Positions 36,429-46,045 are shown, numbered from the stretch's first letter. The stretch is DNA of 64,000 nucleotides from Desertimonas sp963733085 (GCA_963733085.1 CAVTBY010000013.1:89238-153237), one strand, 5' to 3'. Program-made: numbers and translations. Notes: generated by a model from the letters alone, not told the origin.

Positions 36429-37771
36429 TCAGTCGTGGACGGCGGGATCGAGCGGGAGCACGTACGTCGCCGCCAGGGCGCGCCGACTGAGTCCGGCCAG
36501 ATCGATCTGCGGATCGATCATCCGTTGACGCTGGCGACCGTTGAACGACACCCACGAGTCTGCCTGCACCGTGACGCCGTCGTGGCCGCGGCCGGCGAAG
36601 TCGTCGGCGACGAGGTGGGCCGCCGCCAGCGCCAGCTCGGGCCGGATCGCCGCCTGCCGCGCCTGCCAGTCGGTGAGCACCGAGGTGGGGTCGACCGCCC
36701 ACGACTCCCCCGTCGCCGGATCGGTGACGGTGAACCGCAAGCAGGCCGGCCTTCTCGGTGAGCATGACGCGGAACGAGCCGTAGTAGCCCTCCTCGGTCC
36801 ACCGCACGTCGCCGGCGTAGGCCAGATGGCGCAACGGAATCGCCGTCATGAGCGCGATCCACACGATGGCGGCCGCGACGGCGACCGATGGGTGTTTAGG
36901 GGACGGAACGGTCCCCAGAACACCCATCGGTCGATTGGGGCGGCGAATGCGGAGCGTGCGCGGCCAGTCGGGCGGGAAGAAGATCGTTGTGGCGGCGATC
37001 ATCACCCAGGGGAACACGCCGATGGCGAACAGCCGCCAGGTCACCACGTGGAAGACCACGAGGGCGACGTAGGCGAACGGGCGCGAGCGTCGCCACAGCA
37101 ACCAGCCGACGATCGTCAGGTCGAAGGCGGCGCCGAGCCAGCTGGCGACGAGCCCGACGGACGGCTCTGTCGAGGAGCCCACCGAACACCGGCATCGCGG
37201 TGCGCGATGCCAGCCACGTCGTCATCGGCTGGCCATCGACCAGCCAGTCGTGGTTGAGCTTGGCCAGCCCGGCCATCACGTACACGACCCCGACCTGGAA
37301 GCGCAGGATCCAGACGACGAGCACCGGGATGGATCGCCGTCCGCTCGTCGGCAGCACGACCAGGAGGGCGAACGTGAGCGTGACGAACCAGTAGTGGTTG
37401 AGATAGAGGGCGGCGTCGATCAGCTCGCAGTACGTGAAGGCGGCGACGAACAAGCCGGCAGCGAGGCGTGTCCGCCGGCCGGCAGCGACGGCGAGCCCGA
37501 GCGGGATCATCGCCGCGACGACCGCGTACATCGCCGGCGCCGGCAACGGACGGATCCAGGGGACCCATGGGTAGGTGAGATGGTGCTCGGGGGCGAGGTA
37601 CAGCGTCGCCACCCACCCCTTGGCCAGGAATCTCGCCGCACTGAACGCACCAAGCAACCCCATCGCCATCCGGAAGAACGCGACGGACGAGGCGTCGACC
37701 TGGCGCCACGGACCTGGCGCCGGGCGAGCCGGCGCGAGGAGCGGATCAGCCGGCGCTGTCGCCGTCAGCAT
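36429..37771 (-). CDS. HTTM / vitamin K-dependent gamma-carboxylase-like membrane protein
   Basis: A multi-pass protein related to VKG carboxylase. Landmarks are FFRMAMGLLGAFSAARFL, YLNHYWFVTLTFALLV, the catalytic-lysine segment VYVMAGLAKLNHDWLVDGQPM, FHVVTWRLFAIGVFPW, FFPPDWPR, PLRHLAYAGDVRWTEEG and a C-terminal soluble part DDFAGRGHDGVTVQADSWVSF. Frames shift near 37,165 and 36,745. Between the PDWPR and PLRHL motifs it carries, in frame, the 48-bp palindrome copy C, which encodes PMGVLGTVPSPKHPSV. The start ATG 37771 overlaps the upstream gene by 26 bp. The bacterial substrate is unknown; bacterial homologues often lie near imelysins. Confidence 0.85.
36884..36931. repeat. 48-bp palindromic element, copy C, inside a coding gene
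   Basis: Outer arms pair over 15 bp (36882-36896 with 36919-36933) and inner arms GGGGAC/GTCCCC (36899-36904 with 36911-36916). The reading frame passes through all 16 codons without a stop. Ends and length are identical to copies A and B, and the centre resembles A. Confidence 0.9.
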
Positions 37772-38710
37772 CGGAGAAACCGATCGTGACGTCCAGGCGC
37801 GCGGCCACCTCGGTGGCCAGTGTCGCCTCGACCTCGGCGGCCAACTCGCGGCCGCGGTCGAGCTCGCCGGACGCGAACGCCTCCTCGGCGGCTTCGAGCT
37901 CGTCGTCGAGTCGCTCGGCGAGCTCGTCGCCGAGCAGTGGGCTCCAGCTCGTCGTAGACATCGACGATTCCGCCCAGCTGCGATGCACGGTCGGCGGTCA
38001 CGTCGAGGGGAGGCAGGTCGCCCTCGTCGCGGGGCTCCTCGGTGAGTTTGTGAACGAGGAAGATGCTGTCGTTGACCATCATCTCCAACCAGCCATCGGC
38101 CTGGGTGTCCTCGGCGATGACGTCGGCGAAGGAGTCGCCACCGTCGAAGGACTCCGTCCAATCTGCGACGACGAGGTCCGCTTCGTTGGCGATGACCTCG
38201 GCATTGGCGGCCAGGTAATCGCACCACCGAGCGTCACCCGACCGCTCGCTGGCACCGTCGCTCTCGAGCACCCAGCGCATCGCCGTCAGTCCGCGGGTGT
38301 CGGCGCCGACGTTGTTGCCGACGACCTCGGCGGTGATCTCGCCCGGTGCCGAGCGCTCGATGAACGCCTCGATGTCGTCGACGCGAATCGGCCAGTCGAC
38401 CACCGCCGGGGAGCGGCGTTCCATCACCGGTCCAGTCCACGTCGCCTGCGTGGAGAGCCACTGTGTGCGCGTCGTCTCGATCTGCTCCAGCACCTCGTCG
38501 ATCGATTCCTGGCCGGGAGACGCGCACACGTTGCCGACGCTCTCGTTCAGTTCGGTGGCTTCGGCGGCGAACTGTTCGAATCCGGCAACGGCTACCTCGT
38601 CGCCAATGTTCGACACCACCTCTGCGCCGTGAGGGCGGGTCGTCGCCGCATCCGGCGACCGCGAGCAGCAGTGCGACGGCCACCGGCACGATGATCGGTC
38701 GTCGCTTCAC
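37746..38710 (-). CDS. Imelysin-like lipoprotein (frameshifted)
   Basis: A lipoprotein signal is evident: VPVAVALLLAVAGCG, with the lipid-modified Cys. The mature part is helical: NVCASPGQESIDEVLEQIE, WLSTQATWTGPVMERR, VVGNNVGADTRGLTAMRWVLE. The usual imelysin GxHxxE metal motif is replaced by GLTAMRWVLE, so metal binding may be lost. Frame shifts lie near 38,640 and 37,935; the C-terminus ends FSDADGDSAG. GTG 38710 overlaps the stop of the di-haem gene. Adjacent to a canonical imelysin, so the pair may bind each other or the same substrate. Confidence 0.75.
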
Positions 38711-40108
38711 AATGCCTCCAGGAACGACAGCAGCCGGCGGCGATCCTCGACGGCGGCTTCGCGGAAAGCGGTCGCGGCATCGGCCGCTTCCCCGCCGTGC
38801 CAGAGGATCGCTTCCTCGATCGTCGCCGCCCTTCCGTCGTGGAGCAGGAACCGAGCCCCGGCGAGATCGTCGACCAATCCGATGCCCCACAGCGGTGGGG
38901 TACGCCACTCCTGCCCGCTGGCGACGAAGTCCGGACGCCCGTCGGCGAGGCCGGGCCCCATGTCGTGGAGGAGGAGATCGGTGTAGGGATGGATCTCCTG
39001 GTTCGCCAGCGCCTCGATGTCGGATTCGCCAGTCGTCTGCGTCGGGGTGTGGCACGACGCGCACCCGAACGACTCGAACAGCGCCGCTCCCTCGCGCACG
39101 TCGGCGGACTCGGCATCGCGGATCGCCGGCACGGACAGGGTGCGGCCGTAGAACGTCACGTTGGCCAGTTGGCCGTCGGCGAGCTCCGGGTCGCCGCCCT
39201 CGATCGCCGCTGCGCAGTCGTGCTGGATGTCGGTGCACTCCTGCTCGGGATGGAGCGACGACGTGATCCCGAGGTCACCGTGGAACGCGCTGGCGATCTG
39301 TTGCTCGACCGTCGCCACGTTGGCCTTCCAGCCGAATCGTCCGACGACGACCTCGCCGGCGACCTCGTCCCAGACGAGGTTGGGACGCCCGGAGATCCCG
39401 TCACCGTCGGCATCGTCGGGATCGGCGGCGGCAACGAGGTCGTCCTCCGGGATCGCCTCGAGCAGGCCCATCCCGATCACCTGTGGAGCCAGGCGCGGCG
39501 AGATCATCGTCTCGTCGCCGAGCGGGCCGAACTGTGCGTCGCCGACGCTGAAGGTCGGCTGGACGAGGGTGTAGGGCGTGCCGTCGCCGTACGTGCCATC
39601 GATCGTGGAGAACGTGACCGCGACCGTTCCTTCGGCCGCAACACCGGGGATCGAGCGATCCTGCAGCTGGCCGCCGTAGACGGGGTGATCGGCCGGCGCA
39701 CCGGTCTCCGTTTCCCCGGGCACGGACAGGCGCAGGAGCAGCCCGATCGGCACGTGTTCGGCGTCAGGTGTCGGCGGCACGCCGCGTCCGTCGAGGACGT
39801 GGCACGACGAGCAGGCCTGGGCGTTGAACATCGGACCGAGCCCGTCGCGGGCATCCGTCGAGGCCGGGGCGATGACCCAGTTCTGGTTGAACAGGCTGTC
39901 GCCGACCTCGAACGTGCGTCGCTCGTCACGCGACAGGTTCGGGGCGGGGAAGCTGAACGAGGCGCGCGTCGGGCTGTGCCGGGTCGTCTCGCCGCCGAGG
40001 TCGGGATCGAGCGGCGGCGGCGGCGCGTCGCATCCACGCCGCCCCACGCCGTGGCCGACAGCACGATGACACCCGCCGCGGCGACAACGCGTCGACGCCC
40101 CGTGACGA
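38707..40108 (-). CDS. Di-haem oxidoreductase (DHOR/DUF1111) lipoprotein
   Basis: A c-type cytochrome with two haem-binding motifs, CSSCH (in FNAQACSSCHVLDGRG) and CASCH (in FESFGCASCHTPTQT). TGEHV-like axial-ligand regions and LLLHDMGPGLADG near the C-terminus match the thiol oxidoreductase/DHOR family. The N-terminus, read in another frame, shows a hydrophobic leader (VVAAAGVIVLSATA) before GCDAPPPPLDP, consistent with a lipobox Cys; a shift lies near 40,040. The true start is uncertain. Exported and likely surface electron transfer beside imelysins. Confidence 0.87.
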
Positions 40109-40110
40109 CC

Positions 40111-41299
40111 TCAGATCTCCAACGTGATGCCGGCCGGGGCGGCGGCCGCGACGAGGGCATCGGCCTGGGCCTCGAGGGCCTCGATTGCGGTCAGCACGCT
40201 GGCCCGACCTGGGTCGTCGTCTGGAACCCCGTCGGCGAGGTGCTGGTCGAACGGCGCGGGAATCGCCTCGAGATCGGCGAGGCTCGCGTCGACCGCCTCG
40301 CGCAGCGCCGCCGCAGCGTCGGCGTCAGCAGCCTCGAAGAGAACCATCAGACCCGGGCCCTCGACGCCGCCCGGGTACTGCCCGGTGAGCACCATGTCGA
40401 TCCCATTGGCGTTGGCGAGGAGGTCGGCGGTGGTGTTGTCGGAGAAGCAGGAGTGCTCGTCCTCCTGAGACCGCTGCTCGTAGGCCACGTACATCCGTTC
40501 ACCGGCGAGCTCGCCGCGTGTCAGCTCGCCGATCCCCGTCAGGATCATCGTCAACGACTCGTTCGGATCCCCGGCCACGAACTCGGCGCGGTAGTTGTCG
40601 GCATCGGGCGACCACGCCTCGACGAGTCCGGTGAGATGCTCGAGCAACAAGTCGCTGGTGACAGCCAGATAGGTCGCCCGGCGATCGGCGTTCTCGGCGG
40701 TCGTGTAGTCGGTGACCGGCCGCGTGCCCGGCCCGTCCGTGGACAGGTCTTGGCCCCAGAGGAGGAACTCGATGGCGTGCCAGCCCGTGGAGATGTTCGC
40801 CTCTCCGCCCTGCTCGTTGAGTGAGGTGAGCAGGTCGGCATCGATCGTCGGGTAGGTGTCGGGATCGTTGATCACGCCGGACTCGTTGTCACCTTCGACG
40901 TAGTCGATGTACACCTCGTCGAGCGGCCAGGCATTGATCAGACCCTCCGGCCCGTCCGTCTCGTTGTCGATCGGGCCGCCGTAGAAGCGGAAGGCCTCCG
41001 TGAGCCCGTAGTCGTCACGGGCCGTCAACCACGCCTGTTTGGCCGCCTCCAGGGTTTCGTCGGTCGGGTCGGCGAGGAACGCGTCGATCGCCGCATCGAG
41101 CTCGGTCGCCGATTCCAGAGACGCCTGATACGCCGCGTGCACCCCGTCGGCGTAGTGATCGACGACGGCCTGGGCGTCGTCGCTCGACCCTGCCACCGTC
41201 ACGCTCGGTGCGCCGAGAGCGGCGCCGGCGGCGATCGATGACGGCAGCGACGGCGGCGAGGGACCGGCGCTTCGCTCGAGCAGAGGTGTAACGGTGCAT
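40111..41299 (-). CDS. Imelysin family protein (iron-regulated, IrpA/ICMP-like)
   Basis: A signal peptide begins HRYTSARAKRRSLAAVAAV (ATG 41299). A one-base shift near 41,238 joins it to AAGAALGAPSVTVAG. The mature protein contains the imelysin metal motif GxHxxE in STGWHAIEFLLWGQDLS and FRFYGGPIDNETDGPEG, GERMYVAYEQRSQEDEHSCFSDNT, typical of the M75-like family. Imelysins are periplasmic or surface helical-bundle proteins linked to iron uptake. It opens the operon; TTGATC and CTATCA spaced for a promoter lie just upstream on this strand. Confidence 0.88.
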
Positions 41300-41474
41300 G
41301 GCGCCGGATGATAGGTACGCTTGACAACAAGGATCAAGTGACGTCGACAGGCGAGCTGGACGGCCAGTCCGCCGACGACATCGGTGCGAGGCTCAGTCCC
41401 TCGTTGTCGATAGCCTGGCTGGTCGTTCGTCGCGTCGGCGCCTGCCGGCGGCCCCGAGTCGGAGAGCAGTGAAG

Positions 41475-41693
41475 ATGGCAGCAGTGTGTGAAGTGTGCGG
41501 CAAGCGCCCCTCGTGGGGTATGTCGGTGTCGCACTCCCACCGGCGCACGAAGCGGCGCTGGAACCCGAACATCCAACGGGTGCGCGCCGTCGTCAGCGGT
41601 TCGACCAAGCGCATCAACGTCTGCACGGGCTGCATCAAGTCGGGCAAGGTCGTCAAGGCTGGTGCCGGCCCGGTGCCGGTGGCGCACGGCTGA
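41475..41693 (+). CDS. rpmB: 50S ribosomal protein L28 (zinc-type)
   Basis: 72 residues: AAVCEVCGKRPSWGMSVSHS, RRTKRRWNPNIQRVRAVV, then INVCTGCIKSGKVVK. Two CxxC pairs show the C+ zinc-binding form. ATG 41475 chosen over a GTG two codons earlier. Intact. Confidence 0.96.
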   Translation: MAAVCEVCGKRPSWGMSVSHSHRRTKRRWNPNIQRVRAVVSGSTKRINVCTGCIKSGKVVKAGAGPVPVAHG

Positions 41694-41701
41694 GCCACCC
41701 G

Positions 41702-41923
41702 ATGCAGGGTGTCGTCAAGGCTTATGACCCGGTGACCCGCACCGGGGTCGTCACCTGCGACACCGACCTGAGCGACTACGAACTCACCGCCTCTGCCCTC
41801 GACGGCTCGGTGTTTCGCATGCTGCGCCAAGGCCAGCGAGTCGTCTTCGACCTCGATGAGACGGGTCGGGCGACGTCGCTCCGTCTCGGGTCAGAGGTCG
41901 ACATGCAGACGCCGGGAGGCTGA
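41702..41923 (+). CDS. Small cold-shock-like (OB-fold) protein
   Basis: 73 residues: QGVVKAYDPVTRTGVVTCDT, DYELTASALDGSVFRMLRQG, QRVVFDLDETGRATSL. The GxVxxYDPxTxxGxV and LRQGQRV pattern is that of a shortened CSD-like beta-barrel found beside rpmB in related actinobacteria. Eight bases downstream of rpmB, so co-transcribed. Confidence 0.75.
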   Translation: MQGVVKAYDPVTRTGVVTCDTDLSDYELTASALDGSVFRMLRQGQRVVFDLDETGRATSLRLGSEVDMQTPGG

Positions 41924-41999
41924 TCACCACGTCGCTGTATCTCGCCCCGGACCGCAGGGAACCAGACTGGGACAACAATCTGACAACGGAGACAGATCG

Positions 42000-43803
42000 A
42001 TGAGCAGTCACACCAGCAACGACAGGCTCCGCACGTGGGTCGACGACTGGGCGGCGATCCTCCAGCCCGACAGCGTCCACTGGTGCGACGGTTCGGCCGA
42101 GGAGTACGCCCAGCTGTGTGCCGATCTCGTTGCCGCCGGCACGTTCACCGCCCTCGATCCAGGAGAAGCGTCCGAACAGCTATCTGGGCCCACTCCGACC
42201 CCGCCGACGTCGCCCGTGTCGAGGATCGGACGTTCATCTGCTCCGCGCGTGAGGCGGATGCCGGCCCGACGAACAACTGGCGCGAGCCCGGCGAGATGCG
42301 CCGCCAGCTCACCGAGTTGTACACCGGCGCGATGCGCGGCCGGACGATGTACGTCATTCCGTTCTCGATGGGTCCGCTGGGCTCACCGATCGCCCATGTC
42401 GGTGTCCAGCTCAGTGATTCGGCCTACGTCGCGGCGAGCATGCGGATCATGACCCGGATGGGTCAGGGCGCCCTCGACGTGCTCGGCGACGACGGCGAGT
42501 TCGTCCCGTGCGTCCATTCAGTCGGCGCCCCGCTCGACGAGGGTCAAGCAGACGTGCCCTGGCCGTGCAACGCCGACAACAAGTACATCGTGCACTTTCC
42601 CGAGACGCGGGAGATCATGTCCTACGGCTCGGGCTACGGCGGCAACGCTCTGCTCGGCAAGAAGTGCTTCGCCCTGCGCATCGCCTCCGTGATGGCGCGC
42701 GACCACGGCTGGCTCGCCGAGCACATGCTGGTCCTCAAGCTCACCAATCCCGGCCGGCGAGTCGAAGTACATCGCCGCCGCCTTCCCGTCTGCCTGCGGC
42801 AAGACCAACCTGGCGATGATCGTGCCGACGATTCCCGGCTGGACCGCCGAGACGGTCGGCGACGACATCTGCTGGATGAAGTTCGGCGACGACGGACGGC
42901 TCTACGCGATCAACCCGGAGGCGGGGTTCTTCGGCGTCGCCCCCGGCACTGGATTCGGTACCAACCCCAACGCGATGGCAACGCTGTACGCCAACTGCAT
43001 CTTCACCAACACCGCGCTGACGCCGGACGGTGACGTGTGGTGGGAGGGGATGACCGACGAGCCACCGGCACGGGCGACCGACTGGCTCGGCAACCGGTGG
43101 ACACCCGACGAGGACACGCCGGCCGCCCATCCCAACGCCCGTTTCACCGCTCCGGCGTCACAGTGCCCGTCGATCGCCCCGGAGTGGGAGGATCCGGCCG
43201 GGGTGCCGATCTCGGCGATCCTGTTCGGCGGGCGCCGCCGGTCCACCGTCCCCCTCGTCACCGAGGCGTACGACTGGGAGCACGGCGTGTTCCTCGGTTC
43301 GATCATGGCGTCGGAGACCACGGCCGCCCAGCAAGGCGCCGTCGGCAAGCTGCGCTTCGACCCGATGGCGATGCTGCCGTTCTGCGGCTACAACATGGCC
43401 GACTACTTCGATCACTGGCTGTCGATCGGCAAGGCCAGTGCACCGGACCGGCTCCCTTCTCTGTTCTTCGTCAACTGGTTCCGCCGCGACCGAGAACGGA
43501 CGGTTCCTCTGGCCCGGCTTCGGTGAGAACAGCAGGGTGCTGAAGTGGATCTTCGAGCGCGTCGACGGTGACGCCGACGCGGTCGAGACGGCGATCGGTT
43601 TGCTGCCGGCGGCCGGCGCCATCGACACGACCGGCCTCGACATCAGCGACGACGACCTCACCGAGCTGCTCGCCGTCGACGTCGAGGGCTGGCGTCAGGC
43701 GATCCCCCAGATCCGCGAGCACTACGCCCGCTTCGGCGACGACATCCCGGCCTCCCTCCAACTCGCCGTCGACACCCTCGAACGCCGCCTCGCCGACACC
43801 TGA
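42000..43803 (+). CDS. pckG: Phosphoenolpyruvate carboxykinase (GTP), frameshifted
   Basis: Segments in three frames together give a complete enzyme: WVDDWAAILQPDSVHWCDGS, GPTNNWREPGEMRRQL, RTMYVIPFSMGPLGSPIAH, MSYGSGYGGNALLGKKC, the P-loop FPSACGKTNLAM (after about 42,770), and FGGRRRSTVPLVTEAYDWEHG. The tail runs to ADTLERRLADT-like residues at 43,803. Shifts occur near 42,160-42,190 (two), 42,760 and 43,490. It converts oxaloacetate to PEP in gluconeogenesis. Followed immediately by palindrome D. Confidence 0.93.
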
Positions 43804-43820
43804 CCCCCGCCCCCGCCCGG

Positions 43821-43867
43821 TCTGTGTCAGCGAACACGACCGCCGGCGTCGTGTTGGCTGACACAGA
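43821..43867. repeat. 47-bp palindrome, copy D
   Basis: TCTGTGTCAGCGAACACGAC (43821-43840) pairs with 43848-43867 with one mismatch; the loop is 7 nt. A CCCCGCCCCCG tract separates it from the pckG stop. Copy E at 44897-44943 is nearly identical, with the same C-rich flank but in inverted orientation. Confidence 0.9.
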
Positions 43868-43984
43868 TCGCCGGGCGGCGTGGGCGGCAGTCCTGTGACA
43901 CCCGTGCGCGATGCTGCCTTCACCGGGATCGGTGCTGACATCCGGGGCACCCGAAACGACTCCAATCCGATCGGGGAACTCTCG

Positions 43985-44938
43985 ATGCGCCGCGACACTG
44001 GAATTCACGCCCTTGCCGAATCCTCCGCAGAGCGGTACGGCTTGTTCACCACCGACCAGGCCCGCGCCGCGGGTGTCACCAAGCGACAGTTGCGCCGCCG
44101 CGTGGCCGACGGTGTGCTTGAGCAAGCCGGCACGCATGTCCTGCGAGGGGCGTTCGTCGAGCCGTCAGCGCTTGCCCAACTTGCTGCTCTCGTCCTCGAC
44201 TGTGGGGAGGGTGCGGTCGTGTCGGGCCCAACCGCAGCGGCATTGCATGACCTCGATGGATTCGTTCTTCGCCCGCCGTTTCACGTCACGGTCGAGCGAG
44301 GCCGGTATGTCGAGCGCCCGCCGCACCACATCCACACGACGACGGACCTTCCTCCGGAGGACCGCACACTTCGTCACGGGATCCCCGTGCTGGCCGTTCC
44401 ACGCACCCTGATCGACGCCGCAAGGTTCGTTCGTCCGGCCACACTGACCGCAGCGCTCGATGGTGCGTTGCGCGACCGCCTCGTTACGGAGGACCTCCTC
44501 CACGGACGCATCGCGTCGATCAGATGCCGCGGCCGATACGGAATCCCGAAGCTGATCGACGTCATCGAAGGCTGCGAGGTGAGCCGTGGTGGGCACAGCT
44601 GGCTCGAACGACGATTCCTCCAGATCTGCGCCCGCGCCGGCCTTCCGGCGCCGACGCGTCAGGAGGTCGTCTCCGATGCCAAGGGCAAGATGGTCCGGGT
44701 CGACTTCCACTTTCCGGGAACTCGGGTGGTGGTCGAGGTGCTCGGGTACCGGTGGCACCGCGGCAACCGGGCGAGGTTCTCGCGTGATGCCGAGCGAATC
44801 AACGCTCTCGTTCGAGACGGCCTCCTACCGATTCAATTCACGTACGACCACGTCACGCTGGAGGAGGCCTGGGTCGCCTCCGAGGTTCGAGAGATGCTCT
44901 GTGTCAGCGAACACGACGCCGGCGGTCGTGTTCGCTGA
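43985..44938 (+). CDS. AbiEi-type winged helix plus DUF559 nuclease-like protein (copy 2)
   Basis: 317 residues and the same architecture as the 29,041-29,949 gene. The winged helix is YGLFTTDQARAAGVTKRQLR with RRVADGVLEQAGTHVL, then VVSGPTAAALHDLDGF. The DUF559 core shows SWLERRFLQICARAGLP, RVDFHFPGTRVVVEVLGYRW and a late RFSRDAERINALVRDGLLP. Candidate catalytic acids are the Asp of VDF and the Glu of VEV. Palindromes D and E flank it, and its last 14 codons lie inside copy E. No toxin partner is adjacent. Confidence 0.78.
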   Translation: MRRDTGIHALAESSAERYGLFTTDQARAAGVTKRQLRRRVADGVLEQAGTHVLRGAFVEPSALAQLAALVLDCGEGAVVSGPTAAALHDLDGFVLRPPFHVTVERGRYVERPPHHIHTTTDLPPEDRTLRHGIPVLAVPRTLIDAARFVRPATLTAALDGALRDRLVTEDLLHGRIASIRCRGRYGIPKLIDVIEGCEVSRGGHSWLERRFLQICARAGLPAPTRQEVVSDAKGKMVRVDFHFPGTRVVVEVLGYRWHRGNRARFSRDAERINALVRDGLLPIQFTYDHVTLEEAWVASEVREMLCVSEHDAGGRVR

Positions 44939-44943
44939 CACAG
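44897..44943. repeat. 47-bp palindrome, copy E
   Basis: Perfect 20-bp arms (44897-44916 and 44924-44943) with a 7-nt loop. On the minus strand it follows the stop of the 44964-45332 gene after a CCCCGCCCCCGG tract, the same layout as copy D after pckG. The AbiEi/DUF559 stop codon lies within it. Confidence 0.92.
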
Positions 44944-44963
44944 AAGTCGGTCCGGGGGCGGGG

Positions 44964-45332
44964 TCAGTTGAGGGCGAGCTCGCGGACGCCGAGGCCCATG
45001 ATGAACAGGCAGCCGCCGGCGTAGAGCAGATACTCCTTGCCGCGCATGAACGTGCTCGTGCGGTAGCTGTAGAGGATGCCGACGGCGAACACGGCCGAGA
45101 ACCCGTAGAGCGCGTGGAGGCGAGCCGGCTCGAGGTCGTACCGGGCCATCAGCACGGTGCCGACGACCGCTTGGGCGAGGGCGGTCAGCTGGGCGAGGAC
45201 GATGGCGACGACGAGCGGGCGGCCGTGGAGCCGGCGGTATCGATGGGCGGCCAGGCACCAGAGCCCGGCGACGGCGTTGCCGACGATCAACGCCCAGGCG
45301 AGGGCGCGGTGCCAGGCCAGCCAGCCACTCAC
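44964..45332 (-). CDS. Small membrane protein, four TM segments
   Basis: About 122 residues. TM segments include RALAWALIVGNAVAGLWCLA, VVAIVLAQLTALAQAVVGTV, LYGFSAVFAVGILYSY and LLYAGGCLFIMGLGV. GTG 45332 overlaps the stop of the upstream lipoprotein gene (GTGA). No family recognised. Confidence 0.68.
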   Translation of the reverse strand: MSGWLAWHRALAWALIVGNAVAGLWCLAAHRYRRLHGRPLVVAIVLAQLTALAQAVVGTVLMARYDLEPARLHALYGFSAVFAVGILYSYRTSTFMRGKEYLLYAGGCLFIMGLGVRELALN

Positions 45333-46003
45333 ATACCCACACCGCACGGATCGCCGCCGATGATCACGGTGACGAGATCGTCGTCGGCAGTGCCGGTCAG
45401 GCGGCCGCTGAGGCTTTCGTCGACGTAGAAGCTGGGGGCCAGCAGCCCTTCCTCACCAGCCTCGATGACAACGTCGTGGTAGGCGGCGCGAAGGAAGGCC
45501 ACGGTGGTGCCGAGGCCGATGCCGTCTGGTGTGGCCAAGCCCTCCGGAATCGCCTCGAGGTCGCGCACACTTCCGTACGAGTAGCCGAAGAAGTGGCGCT
45601 CGCCGTCACCGAAGGCGGAACGGTCGGAGAAGTACAGGTACAGCGTGCCCCAGGCGACCAAACGCGCCTCGTCACCAGCGCAGGCCCCGACCGACAGGGG
45701 ATCGACCCAGCCCGAGTCCTCGTCGGGCTCACCAAGCACGGCAGTGATGGCGGCGATCGTGTCGTCGGCCGCGGCACCGAAGGCGGCGATGCCGAGCCCG
45801 TCGTCGGCAAGCACGATCGTCGGGGCGGCAGGCGAACCGGCCGGGCCGCTCGCCGGAGACGAATCCGATGAAGCCGCAGACACGGAGGTCGGCTCGCCTG
45901 CGGCCGACACGCCGTCGGCACGATCCGTGTCGTCGCGGGCGCAGCCACTCGAAACGACCACAGCGACTGCAACCGCGCCCCAAGCTCTCCGTGCAGTTCC
46001 CAT
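45329..46003 (-). CDS. Predicted lipoprotein
   Basis: 224 residues. The leader WGAVAVAVVVSSGC ends in a lipobox cysteine, then a Ser/Ala/Pro-rich linker. The globular part (GLGIAAFGAAADDTIAAIT, GEPDEDSGWVDPLSVGAC) resembles actinobacterial proteins with a PASTA-unrelated, SmpA-like alternation, but I do not assign it. Coupled to the small membrane protein downstream. Confidence 0.7.
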   Translation of the reverse strand: MGTARRAWGAVAVAVVVSSGCARDDTDRADGVSAAGEPTSVSAASSDSSPASGPAGSPAAPTIVLADDGLGIAAFGAAADDTIAAITAVLGEPDEDSGWVDPLSVGACAGDEARLVAWGTLYLYFSDRSAFGDGERHFFGYSYGSVRDLEAIPEGLATPDGIGLGTTVAFLRAAYHDVVIEAGEEGLLAPSFYVDESLSGRLTGTADDDLVTVIIGGDPCGVGM

Positions 46004-46045
46004 CGATGCCCTCTCCTGCGAAAGGGCGACGCTAGTTGTGCCAGT

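Noticed and set aside
38797..40824. 675-codon plus-strand frame opposite the imelysin/di-haem genes
   Set aside because: The minus strand carries CxxCH haem motifs and GxHxxE. The plus frame has no domain.
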